Counted from the stretch's first letter, positions 1-5,176 are shown. The stretch is DNA of 7,930 nt from JBAZOY01 sp041648505 (GCA_041648505.1 JBAZOY010000091.1:1-7930); one strand, 5' to 3'. Numbers and translations are program-made. The notes: a model not told the origin generated them from the letters alone.

Positions 1-53
1 AGCAGGATTACGAATGTTGCTTGCGGCGGGGAGCTTCAATGCCTGAAATCCAT

Positions 54-121
54 TTAGGAGCCGTTACGAAATAACCTGTACTTTTTTTGATCCTTTCGTT
101 AGGAGCCGTTACAAAATAACC
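54..121. repeat. Pair of 23-base direct repeats in the leader of the HD gene
   Basis: Two copies of the 23-base sequence beginning TTAGGAGCCGTTAC lie at 54-76 and 99-121, differing at one base (G or A at the fifteenth position) and separated by 22 bases. Each copy contains the imperfect dyad GTTAC/GTAAC-like GTTAC-N3-ATAAC. A third copy lies inverted at 137-155. The stretch from 1 to 301 has no gene that I can support; these repeats are its main content. They could be a dispersed chromosomal repeat, regulator binding sites or part of a small RNA. The sequence alone does not decide. Confidence 0.75.
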
Positions 122-153
122 ATTACGTTTCTGACAATTTTGTTACGGCTCCT
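101..153. repeat. Long inverted repeat (potential hairpin)
   Basis: AGGAGCCGTTACAAAAT at 101-117 is complementary to ATTTTGTTACGGCTCCT at 137-153 at 16 of 17 positions, leaving a 19-base loop. Neither side is followed by a run of T, so it does not look like an ordinary intrinsic terminator. The left arm is the second direct repeat copy and the right arm is an inverted third copy. Confidence 0.7.
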
Positions 154-154
154 T

Positions 155-170
155 ATGCCGGTCACGGCAT
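155..170. repeat. Small perfect hairpin
   Basis: ATGCCG at 155-160 and CGGCAT at 165-170 form a perfect 6-base stem around the tetraloop GTCA, immediately after the larger inverted repeat. Its closeness to the longer hairpin suggests a single structured element, which is an inference. No T-tract follows. Confidence 0.5.
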
Positions 171-301
171 TTCAATGTTACGATTATTTTTGAACGACGG
201 CTTAGTCTACAGGTTGCAAGGATTGTATGGATATGATATTTGCATTCTGTCTGAACATGACTTTCGGTTCAGGCATCAGATTGAAGAGATAACGGTATTT
301 G

Positions 302-898
302 ATGAATGAAATATTTGAAAAACAACTTCTGCAGGCTGTCGAACCTTATCTGCAAAGCGGACGAAAAGGTGACAGGGAACATACGTTGCGGGCTGTGGAT
401 TACGGCAAGTACCTGCTGGAGCGTGAGCCGGGGGATCCGGCGATCGTCTTGCCATGCTTATACCTGCATGATATCGGCTGGAGCCGGGTGGACTATCAGG
501 ATTTTGTCAACGCCACACCGGCCCAAAAAAAGGATTGTGTCAGCTTGCGGCAGCATATGCAGGAAAGCGCGCAGCTGGCCGCAGGCATTTTGGAGAAGCT
601 GGCTTACGATTCTGCCGGACGTGACCGGATCGTGGCCATCATCGCCGTGCATGACGAACCGGAAGCAGTAATTGCCATGCAAGATCTTAATGCCACTCTG
701 GTGATGGAAGCTGACCGCCTGGACCGTTACGGCCTGGAGAGTATCCGCCGCTATCAGGCGATGTTCGGGGAGGCCTATGCTGCCTGGCAAGAAGTCAAGG
801 CCGTGCGCCTGGAGGGACTGGACGCTTGGTTTAGGACCGAAACAGCTAAGGCCCTGTCCCGTAAACTGGCCCACGAAATAGGGCTGTTTGAGGTCTGA
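302..898 (+). CDS. HD-domain metal-dependent phosphohydrolase (substrate unknown)
   Basis: This gene encodes a predicted cytosolic HD-superfamily hydrolase of 198 residues. Counting from the ATG at 302, the metal-ligand pattern is visible as H27 (REHT), H56-D57 (LHDIGW), H85 (QHMQES), H117-D118 (VHDE) and D138 (EADRLDR), so all the usual HD ligands are kept. HD proteins use one or two divalent metals to cleave phosphoester bonds, commonly of nucleotides, but nothing here fixes the substrate. A TTG at 299 lies just before the ATG. I prefer the ATG, although the ribosome site is weak (GAAGAGA near 283-289). There is no signal peptide or membrane segment. The lpdD-like gene begins 79 bases downstream on the same strand and may have its own promoter, so a functional link to the prenyl-flavin pair is possible but unproven. 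Confidence 0.85.
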   Translation: MNEIFEKQLLQAVEPYLQSGRKGDREHTLRAVDYGKYLLEREPGDPAIVLPCLYLHDIGWSRVDYQDFVNATPAQKKDCVSLRQHMQESAQLAAGILEKLAYDSAGRDRIVAIIAVHDEPEAVIAMQDLNATLVMEADRLDRYGLESIRRYQAMFGEAYAAWQEVKAVRLEGLDAWFRTETAKALSRKLAHEIGLFEV

Positions 899-914
899 GC
901 ATGTAACTCGGATA

Positions 915-942
915 TTGAGAATTCGACAAGTGTTCATATTTT
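915..942 (+). promoter_or_regulatory. Candidate sigma-70-like promoter for the lpdD-like/ubiX pair
   Basis: TTGAGA at 915-920 and TATTTT at 937-942 are separated by 16 bases and lie 35 bases before the GTG start of the lpdD-like gene. The match is 5 of 6 for the -35 box and 4 of 6 for the -10 box. The gap between the HD gene and the next gene is large enough for a promoter. Transcription could equally run through from the HD gene. Confidence 0.35.
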
Positions 943-977
943 TACATTGATCAGGCATAGCGACTAAAGGAGCGACC

Positions 978-1397
978 GTGTCCGATAACGCATTTATGGT
1001 AGAAACCAGCACAGGGGCCTATGACATCCAGGCCCAGGTGCGACGGATCGGAACGGATCTGCTGGTGGCCATCTGGGGCGGCGAAAAACCGCACATCGGG
1101 GCTGTGGCCGTGGCCCAACCTCGGCCCAGTTTAAGAGATCTTAACGTTGTAAGCGCCACGGCTTCGGTGATTTGCCTGCCTGCCCACAAGGAAGATGAGC
1201 TGGCCAAGACGGTTTCCGAAACTTTGGCGGCAGCACTCAATACTTCGGTGGTAGTGACCGCCGGCATTCACTGGGACAATATCCCTCAAGCGGGAATAGA
1301 ACGGGTGATTGCAAACAGCAAAACTCTGGTGGGTTTGATCCTGGAGCAGGCCGCATCCCGGTGGCCGCGGTTGGCAGAACTTCAAAAAAGCCATTGA
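978..1397 (+). CDS. LpdD-like prenylated-flavin chaperone
   Basis: I recognise this 139-residue protein as the LpdD-like family, small proteins described as chaperones or accessory factors for prenylated FMN and found beside ubiX and ubiD genes (LpdD of the Lactobacillus gallate decarboxylase lpd genes is the namesake). Visible conserved blocks are a Gly/Pro-rich WGGEKPHIGAVAVAQPRP at residues 33-50, a Ser-Ala-Thr followed by HKEDELAK at 59-77, and VVVTAGIHWDNI at 91-102. It has no signal peptide or membrane segment. The start is GTG at 978, chosen because AAAGGAG at 966-972 sits five bases upstream. The stop is 47 bases before the ubiX ATG, which makes an operon likely and supports the assignment. 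The family identification comes from remembered motifs; the role in this organism is inferred. Confidence 0.78.
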   Translation: MSDNAFMVETSTGAYDIQAQVRRIGTDLLVAIWGGEKPHIGAVAVAQPRPSLRDLNVVSATASVICLPAHKEDELAKTVSETLAAALNTSVVVTAGIHWDNIPQAGIERVIANSKTLVGLILEQAASRWPRLAELQKSH

Positions 1398-1431
1398 TTG
1401 CGCCGGTATGGCAAGCGATGACCCAAAAGAT

Positions 1432-1437
1432 GGAAGG
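1432..1437 (+). promoter_or_regulatory. Ribosome binding site that fixes the ubiX start
   Basis: GGAAGG lies seven bases before the ATG at 1445. The frame stays open upstream to 1361, but that extension overlaps the lpdD-like gene and has no family counterpart, whereas the ATG at 1445 gives the standard UbiX N-terminus. Confidence 0.75.
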
Positions 1438-1444
1438 TAAAGGC

Positions 1445-2047
1445 ATGAAAAATCGAATCATTGTCGGAATGTCAGGGGCAAGCGGCGTCATTTACGGGGT
1501 GCGGCTGCTGGAACTATTACGCGATACCGAATATGAGACACATCTGATCATCAGCGAGGCAGGCAAACTCAACATCGGGATAGAAACCGATTATAAGGTT
1601 GACGATGTGCTGGCTATGGCCGATGTTACTTATGAAAATAGCAATATCGCCGCGGCAGTAGCCAGCGGCTCATTTTTGACTGCCGGCATGGTGGTGGCTC
1701 CCTGTACCATCAAGACACTGTCGGGGATTGCAAACTCCTACACCGAAAATCTGTTGGTGCGGGCGGCCGACGTGTGTCTGAAGGAAAAGCGCAAACTGGT
1801 GCTGGTGGTACGCGAAACCCCCCTGCATAAAGGCCATCTGCGCTTGATGGCCCAGGCGGCCGACATGGGCGCCCATATCCTGCCCCCGATGCCCTCTTTT
1901 TACCATCATCCCAAAACTATCCAGGATATCATCGATCAGACCATCGGCAAGATCTTCGATTACATGGGCATCGAACACAATTTGTTTCAGCGCTGGGGGG
2001 AGGAAGAAAATAAAGACGAGCCCTCCGGCAGGCTGAAGGTCTGTTGA
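1445..2047 (+). CDS. ubiX: Flavin prenyltransferase UbiX
   Basis: UbiX joins dimethylallyl phosphate to reduced FMN, forming prenylated FMN, the cofactor of UbiD-type reversible decarboxylases. The 200-residue protein has the usual family length. Diagnostic features are the flavin-binding GMSGASGVIYG at residues 8-18, GSFLTAGMVVAPCTIKTLSG at 75-94, LLVRAADVCLKE at 103-114, VVRETPLHKGHLRLM at 121-135 and PPMPSFYHHP at 147-156. By alignment from memory with the characterised Pseudomonas enzyme, R106, K113, E124 and Y153 match its active-site residues, while the final phosphate-contact Arg appears as K169. The protein closely resembles E. coli UbiX over nearly its full length and has a short hydrophilic tail ending in Cys. 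It follows the LpdD-like gene in an apparent operon. No ubiD is present in the window, so the client decarboxylase must be elsewhere. Confidence 0.95.
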   Translation: MKNRIIVGMSGASGVIYGVRLLELLRDTEYETHLIISEAGKLNIGIETDYKVDDVLAMADVTYENSNIAAAVASGSFLTAGMVVAPCTIKTLSGIANSYTENLLVRAADVCLKEKRKLVLVVRETPLHKGHLRLMAQAADMGAHILPPMPSFYHHPKTIQDIIDQTIGKIFDYMGIEHNLFQRWGEEENKDEPSGRLKVC

Positions 2048-2086
2048 TCCAAGGCGCGACGGAAAGGATCCTCGACCAAAGATATC

Positions 2087-2638
2087 TCAGTCGGGTGAGT
2101 GACACTCCATAAAATAGCGATAAAAGGCAGCCACGACCAGGGAATGGCGGATATGCCCTTCCCGGATCAAGGCTGGGATCTCTTTCAAGGGTTTGAGGAT
2201 GACTTCGATATCCTCTTTTTCATCCTGTACTTGAAGGCCTTTCAATGTTACGTCCCTGGCCAGGAAGGTATGGCATCGGTTGTTTAAAAAGGCGGGGTTA
2301 GGATAAACATAATCCAAGGGCAGCATCTCTGTTTCCCGATAACCGGTCTCTTCAAACAATTCGCGATGAGCGGCTTCCTGGGGGGAATCGCCTGCTTCCA
2401 GTATCCCTCCCGGGATTTCCAGGCAAAGGTCCCGCAATCCATGACGGTATTGGCGCACCAGCACCACCTCCTCGCCGGACGTCAGGGGAATCACGTTGAC
2501 CCAATCAGCCGCTTCCAAAACATAAAAATCATGTTCGACGGCAGTGCGCGGCGAACAGGCGCGGTCGATCCGCAGATTGAAAATAGGGAACCGGCGTTCG
2601 ATCCGGCTTTGAATCAATTTCCAGGGTTTAGGAGCCAT
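2087..2638 (-). CDS. NUDIX hydrolase, ADP-ribose pyrophosphatase-like
   Basis: The 183-residue protein is a NUDIX hydrolase most like ADP-ribose pyrophosphatases (NudF type), which cleave ADP-ribose or related nucleoside diphosphates to AMP and a phosphosugar. The preceding strand carries VVLVRQYRHG at 58-67, and the NUDIX box runs from G78 to Y100, with LEIPGG just before it and the catalytic RELFEETGY at 92-100. The first acidic position of the box is Asp (D84) rather than Glu. Start is the ATG whose complement is 2636-2638, with AGGAAG at 2645-2650 six bases upstream. No export signal is seen. It converges on ubiX, with 39 bases between the two stop codons and no clear terminator hairpin in that gap. 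It shares its upstream region with the divergent HAD gene. The exact substrate is inferred. Confidence 0.9.
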   Translation of the reverse strand: MAPKPWKLIQSRIERRFPIFNLRIDRACSPRTAVEHDFYVLEAADWVNVIPLTSGEEVVLVRQYRHGLRDLCLEIPGGILEAGDSPQEAAHRELFEETGYRETEMLPLDYVYPNPAFLNNRCHTFLARDVTLKGLQVQDEKEDIEVILKPLKEIPALIREGHIRHSLVVAAFYRYFMECHSPD

Positions 2639-2792
2639 GTTTGTCTTCCTTTCAAGTTGGTGTTATTACCGGGTAGACTCAAAGAAACCAGGTACGCATA
2701 TAGTTTCCGGACGGGATTAACAGGACTCTCAAGATTGCTTCGCTCCGCCTGATAAAATGACATGCAGCAATATTTATGCAAGGCAATATATC

Positions 2793-2820
2793 TTGCGGAT
2801 TATGTTAATTCTGCTAAAAT
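2793..2820 (+). promoter_or_regulatory. Weak candidate promoter for the HAD gene
   Basis: TTGCGG at 2793-2798 and TAAAAT at 2815-2820 are 16 bases apart in the AT-rich gap upstream of the HAD gene. The -10 box matches 5 of 6 consensus positions but the -35 box is poor. This is only a candidate. Confidence 0.22.
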
Positions 2821-2856
2821 AATCCTATACGAAAAAGCGCCTCAAAGGCAAGGTCT

Positions 2857-2877
2857 TATCTATCTATCTTATCTATC
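2857..2877. repeat. TATC microsatellite in the HAD leader
   Basis: Three TATC units (2857-2868), one extra T, then two more TATC units (2870-2877) lie about 50 bases before the HAD start. If the promoter is upstream, the tract would be in the 5' untranslated region. Copy-number change here could alter leader length, but that is speculation. Confidence 0.6.
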
Positions 2878-2915
2878 AAGGCATTCAAAACGGGATCAGG
2901 CCTGATTTGGTCCGC

Positions 2916-2920
2916 GGGAG
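2916..2920 (+). promoter_or_regulatory. Ribosome binding site that fixes the HAD start
   Basis: GGGAG lies seven bases before the ATG at 2928. The frame is open from a TTG at 2907, but that start would place this site inside the gene and add seven residues before the first beta strand of the HAD fold. Confidence 0.65.
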
Positions 2921-2927
2921 ATTGATA

Positions 2928-3587
2928 ATGAATTTAAAGGCAATCCTCTTTGATTTCGAAGGGACCCTGGTTGATTTTCAGTGGGACCTGGCGGGAGCCG
3001 TAAATGCCACATTGGATCTGCTGCGAGAATCAGGATTTCCCCTGGAACGTCTCAAGAGCAGGAAATATTCCACCTTGATGCAGGAAGCAATAGCTCTGGC
3101 CGCTGAGATCGGGTATCCGCCGGAAAAAGTAAGAGAACGGATTGGAGAAATTTATGACCGGTTTGATGAAGATGCCCTGACCCGTTGGACGCTTCAACCG
3201 GGGGTAAAAACCTTTTTTCATGTCCTTCCGACAGAGGGGATCCAAGCCGGGTTGGTCAGCAACGTCGGGAAAAAAAACCTTGAAAAGGCGTTGCAACAAC
3301 TCGGACTTCTTGGTTGTTTTAATGTGGTCATCAGCCGTAATGACGTTCAATGTTTGAAACCCAGCGGAGAAGGATTGACCCTGGCTCTGCATCGCCTCCA
3401 GGTGTTAAAAGATAATACGCTTCACGTGGGCGACAGCTTGGACGATATTCTGGCCGCCAAAGATGCGGGAGTCAAAGTAATTGTCATCCAAGGCGGCGAA
3501 AATCGAAAAAAAGAATTACTCTCCGCCGGTCCTGACCGGTGCATCCGTCATTTTAGCGAGCTTTCAGCCTGCCTGGCAACCCTGTGA
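2928..3587 (+). CDS. HAD-superfamily hydrolase with DxE motif I
   Basis: The 219-residue protein is a HAD-like phosphatase of the phosphoglycolate-phosphatase/beta-phosphoglucomutase-like type with an alpha-helical cap between motifs I and II. Motif I is FDFEGTLV with nucleophile D9, but the residue two positions later, normally the Asp acid/base, is E11. Motif II Ser is S111 (LVSNVGK), motif III Lys is K144 (CLKPS), and motif IV is GDSLDD at 168-173, giving the metal-binding D169 and D173. The length is complete for the family, and there is no signal peptide. The substrate cannot be told from sequence. The stop codon directly abuts a decayed transposase fragment, so the 3' neighbourhood has been rearranged although the gene itself seems intact. 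It is divergent from the NUDIX gene. Confidence 0.88.
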   Translation: MNLKAILFDFEGTLVDFQWDLAGAVNATLDLLRESGFPLERLKSRKYSTLMQEAIALAAEIGYPPEKVRERIGEIYDRFDEDALTRWTLQPGVKTFFHVLPTEGIQAGLVSNVGKKNLEKALQQLGLLGCFNVVISRNDVQCLKPSGEGLTLALHRLQVLKDNTLHVGDSLDDILAAKDAGVKVIVIQGGENRKKELLSAGPDRCIRHFSELSACLATL

Positions 3588-3866
3588 TTTTATCGTCGAG
3601 AGCATGATGAATTTGCATCACTGCGGGTTTAACACCTATTGCGGCAAGACCATCTGGCCGGACAATGACGAAGGGTTGGAAAACCTGCACGATACATTAT
3701 CCGGGCGTCGTTCTCTAAGGAACGTATGCAGTATCTGGCGCAGAAGGGGAAGGTCGTCTATACGGCCAGAGACAAGAAGACAAGCAAGGTTTTCCCTGCT
3801 ATGGAATGGCTCGCCGCCATGTGTTCGCACATCCCCAACAGTGGCGAACAGATGGTGAGATATTAC
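3586..3866 (+). pseudogene. Fragment of IS91-family (Y2) transposase, frameshifted
   Basis: This stretch encodes a piece of an IS91-type rolling-circle transposase split between two frames. The first frame reads NLHHCGFNTYCG then GLENL, up to 3687. After two leftover bases (3688-3689) the second frame, from 3690, reads RYIIRASFSKERMQYL, then KVFPAMEWLAAMCSHIPN and GEQMVRYY, ending near 3866. Intact relatives read through as ENL-A-RYIIRASFS, so one base of an Ala codon has been lost. The upstream part of the transposase, including the HUH metal-binding motif, is missing, as is the normal continuation after RYY. No element ends were identified. Boundaries are approximate, and the left limit touches the HAD stop codon. 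It is not expected to make an active protein. The family call is from remembered conserved motifs. Confidence 0.75.
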
Positions 3867-3998
3867 AGATTCTGCAACACTGTCAGAGACTACAGTTCAA
3901 GTGGTAATCATCACTTCAATTCTGACCTGAAGTCTGTGGATAAATAGGTGTTTTCCTTAAAAGTTGCGGCTTTTTTGGCGGAAAAATTGTTTTCTGGC

Positions 3999-4271
3999 CT
4001 ACACAGCTTCTTTTAACTTTTTCCCTGCTTTAAATTTTACAACGGTGCGTGCTTTAATTTTGATTGCTGCACCGGTCTGGGGATTTCTGCCCTTACGAGC
4101 AGCGCGTTTTGCTTTTGAGAACGTTCCAAAACCAACAAGAGTAACTTTACCATCTTTCGATTTTAATGCCTTGGTGACATTTTTAGTAAATGAATCCAGG
4201 GCGGCAGCAGCCTCAATTTTTGTGATTTTTGCATCGGCGGCTATAGCATCAACTAATTCTGCTTTCGTCAT
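3999..4271 (-). CDS. HU-family DNA-binding nucleoid protein
   Basis: The 90-residue protein is a standard-length HU: a small dimeric, histone-like protein that binds and bends DNA without strong sequence preference. The sequence shows the N-terminal helix pair (MTKAELVDAIA, then a helix with AAAALDSF), the GFGTF turn at 47-51, and the DNA-gripping arm with RNPQTG at 62-67, whose Pro64 corresponds to the intercalating proline. It ends in a basic KFKAGKKLKEAV tail. The start ATG is complementary to 4269-4271, with GGAGA at 4279-4283 seven bases upstream. It could in principle be an IHF subunit, but the arm and tail look like HU. It is a single gene with a decayed transposase downstream and a possible small ORF upstream on the same strand. 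Confidence 0.95.
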   Translation of the reverse strand: MTKAELVDAIAADAKITKIEAAAALDSFTKNVTKALKSKDGKVTLVGFGTFSKAKRAARKGRNPQTGAAIKIKARTVVKFKAGKKLKEAV

Positions 4272-4303
4272 GTACGATTCTCCTTTTTTGGGGGGAGTGG
4301 TGG

Positions 4304-4453
4304 CTACGCCAAAAAAACCGCATCTGATAAATATTCTAATATAGCTTTAGTGTCAACTATTAGTTCCTGCAATGTTAGTTCCTGCAACTGGGCTTTGCCG
4401 GCGTCTTGGATATTTCCCAGCGTGTTTTGTTCAAGATATCCCATAATGGTCAT
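4304..4453 (-). CDS. Unrecognised 49-residue ORF upstream of the HU gene
   Basis: An open frame on the minus strand starts at the ATG complementary to 4451-4453 and stops at TAG (4304-4306), 32 bases before the HU start. The product has a natural-looking amphipathic composition, for example MGYLEQNTLGNIQDAG near the start and ILEYLSDAVFLA at the end, with an internal LQELT-LQELI repeat. A second ATG lies three codons in. I see no strong ribosome site before either ATG, and the frame overlaps the best HU promoter candidate, so it may be chance or the tail of a decayed gene. No function is assigned. Confidence 0.3.
   Translation of the reverse strand: MTIMGYLEQNTLGNIQDAGKAQLQELTLQELIVDTKAILEYLSDAVFLA
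4328..4356 (-). promoter_or_regulatory. Candidate promoter of the HU gene
   Basis: Reading the minus strand, a perfect TTGACA (4356-4351) is followed after 17 bases by TATTTA (4333-4328), about 57 bases before the HU start codon. The -35 box is consensus and the -10 box matches 3 of 6 positions. The surroundings are AT-rich. A conserved housekeeping gene such as HU should have its own promoter. Confidence 0.45.
4360..4387. repeat. 13-base tandem direct repeat next to the HU -35 box
   Basis: TTAGTTCCTGCAA occurs exactly at 4360-4372 and 4375-4387, a 15-base period, beginning three bases upstream of the candidate HU -35 box. It could be a pair of regulator sites. Because the period is a multiple of three and falls inside the small minus-strand ORF, it could instead be a duplicated LQEL codon block. 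Confidence 0.7.
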
Positions 4454-4920
4454 TTCGTTAACAGCCTGGGAAGTGTGTGCTTAAAAAAGCATTTCTGATG
4501 AACAATAGAAAAGTGTGTGTGTCAGGCTCCCGCAGAACCATATTTACAAACATTGTCCCCTCTCGGTTAGATTGTAATAGCATAGTAGTAATATATTCAT
4601 TTTGTAAACGATTAGTATCCCGTCCCGCTATCATTTCCCATATAAACAGAATATCCCTGAATCCAAATCTTGTGAGAACAAAACCTCATAAAACATCTGG
4701 AAAAAACCTTAATACAAGTGAAAATCTTTCTGATAAGGAAAAGCTGTTCCAGTACCCCGTGCTTCACGATTTTTTCAGAATATAAAAGCCATGAGAGAAA
4801 GGCTGGATAGGAACTGTTTCAAAGATGAGACATTCCGGATTTTAAGTTACTCCGGTTCATCTCCAAGCGTGGGGGAAGACTATTCCCATTCCTTGGGATG
4901 GCCTGAATAATCAGAAACAC
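4454..4920. other. Gene-poor AT-rich stretch
   Basis: I find no supported gene here. A 102-codon frame on the plus strand begins at a GTG at 4477, but its product is low-complexity in style, rich in Asn, Ser, Lys and Ile, with no recognisable motif. A 39-codon frame from ATG 4791 to TAA 4910 has no ribosome site. A GT-rich string around 4508-4525 and a CCCCTCTC string near 4557 resemble debris of dispersed repeats, though I cannot name an element. The base composition differs sharply from the GC-rich block that follows. Confidence 0.4.
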
Positions 4921-4953
4921 CCGCGCGCGGGGCGCCGTGCACGCTCTGCACGG
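4921..4953. repeat. GC-rich palindrome and hairpin
   Basis: CCGCGCGCGG at 4921-4930 is a perfect 10-base palindrome. It is followed by CCGTGCA (4935-4941) and TGCACGG (4947-4953), a perfect 7-base stem with a 5-base loop. The block is far more GC-rich than the preceding 400 bases and adjoins the C-rich tandem repeat, so all three parts may form one repeat element. No T-tract follows on the plus strand. Confidence 0.65.
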
Positions 4954-4955
4954 AC

Positions 4956-5002
4956 GTCCCCATGTCCCCCCCGTCCCCATGTCCCCCCGTCCCCATGCCC
5001 CC
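4956..5002. repeat. C-rich tandem repeat, possible G-quadruplex on minus strand
   Basis: Three near-identical units, each starting GTCCCCATG, lie at 4956-4972, 4973-4988 and 4989-5002, with lengths of 17, 16 and 14 bases because the second C-run varies. The minus strand therefore has six runs of four to seven G separated by only two to four bases (AC, ACAT or CAT), a strong primary-sequence match to a G-quadruplex former. Similar C-rich units appear in dispersed chromosomal repeats of some bacteria; that comparison is from memory. Confidence 0.8.
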
Positions 5003-5007
5003 TTCTG

Positions 5008-5121
5008 GTGAAGAGAATCTTCAAGGAAGACTTTGAAGAGACGGGGGCCATCCTTCAGGAAGCGCGACCCTTTCTGATCAACCTGGCGGTCAAGGTAAAG
5101 GCCGTCGCAGAGGGCAAGTAG
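5008..5121 (+). pseudogene. Possible 3' remnant of an unrecognised gene
   Basis: Immediately after the C-rich repeat, one plus-strand frame reads 37 protein-like codons to a TAG at 5119-5121, including VKRIFKEDFEETGAILQEAR and NLAVKVKAVAEGK. The mix of charged and hydrophobic residues suggests helices and looks more like a real C-terminus than random frame. There is no ribosome site or proper N-terminus, since the frame runs back into the repeat. It may be the tail of a gene disrupted by insertion of the repeat block. I do not recognise the family. Confidence 0.25.
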
Positions 5122-5176
5122 GGTTGGTCTATACAACCGTTGATGATCGACGGCAACCTCTTCTGGTTATTTATGA

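Noticed and set aside
2..46. Possible C-terminus of a gene entering from the left edge (frame ending in TGA at 44-46; other frames stop at 55-57 and 73-75)
   Set aside because: The stretch is too short to judge: all three plus-strand frames give short peptides, and none shows a recognisable motif.
54..121. Two equal repeats with a 22-base gap, reminiscent of a CRISPR repeat-spacer unit
   Set aside because: Only two direct copies exist, the third copy is inverted and closer, and there are no cas genes; a hairpin-forming repeat cluster explains it better.
172..182. Shared 12-mer TTCAATGTTACG at about 172 and at 2241-2252
   Set aside because: The second copy is inside the NUDIX coding sequence with no surrounding similarity; a chance match is the simplest explanation.
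1361..1444. N-terminal extension of UbiX from an upstream in-frame start
   Set aside because: It overlaps the lpdD-like gene in another frame, lies upstream of the good ribosome site at 1432-1437, and is not part of the conserved UbiX fold.
3955..3998. Poly-T and GC-rich string after the HU stop as an intrinsic terminator
   Set aside because: GCGGC and GGCGG around the T-run are not complementary to each other, so no stable stem forms before a U-tract on either strand.
4477..4785. 102-codon plus-strand frame starting at GTG
   Set aside because: It lies in AT-rich intergenic DNA, has a poorly spaced ribosome site, and its product has no domain-like pattern; its first part includes repeat-like GT-rich sequence.
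4819..5136. 105-codon minus-strand frame
   Set aside because: It is held open by the C-rich tandem repeat (giving Gly/Trp/Thr repeats in the product), has no recognisable domain, and overlaps the more protein-like plus-strand tail.
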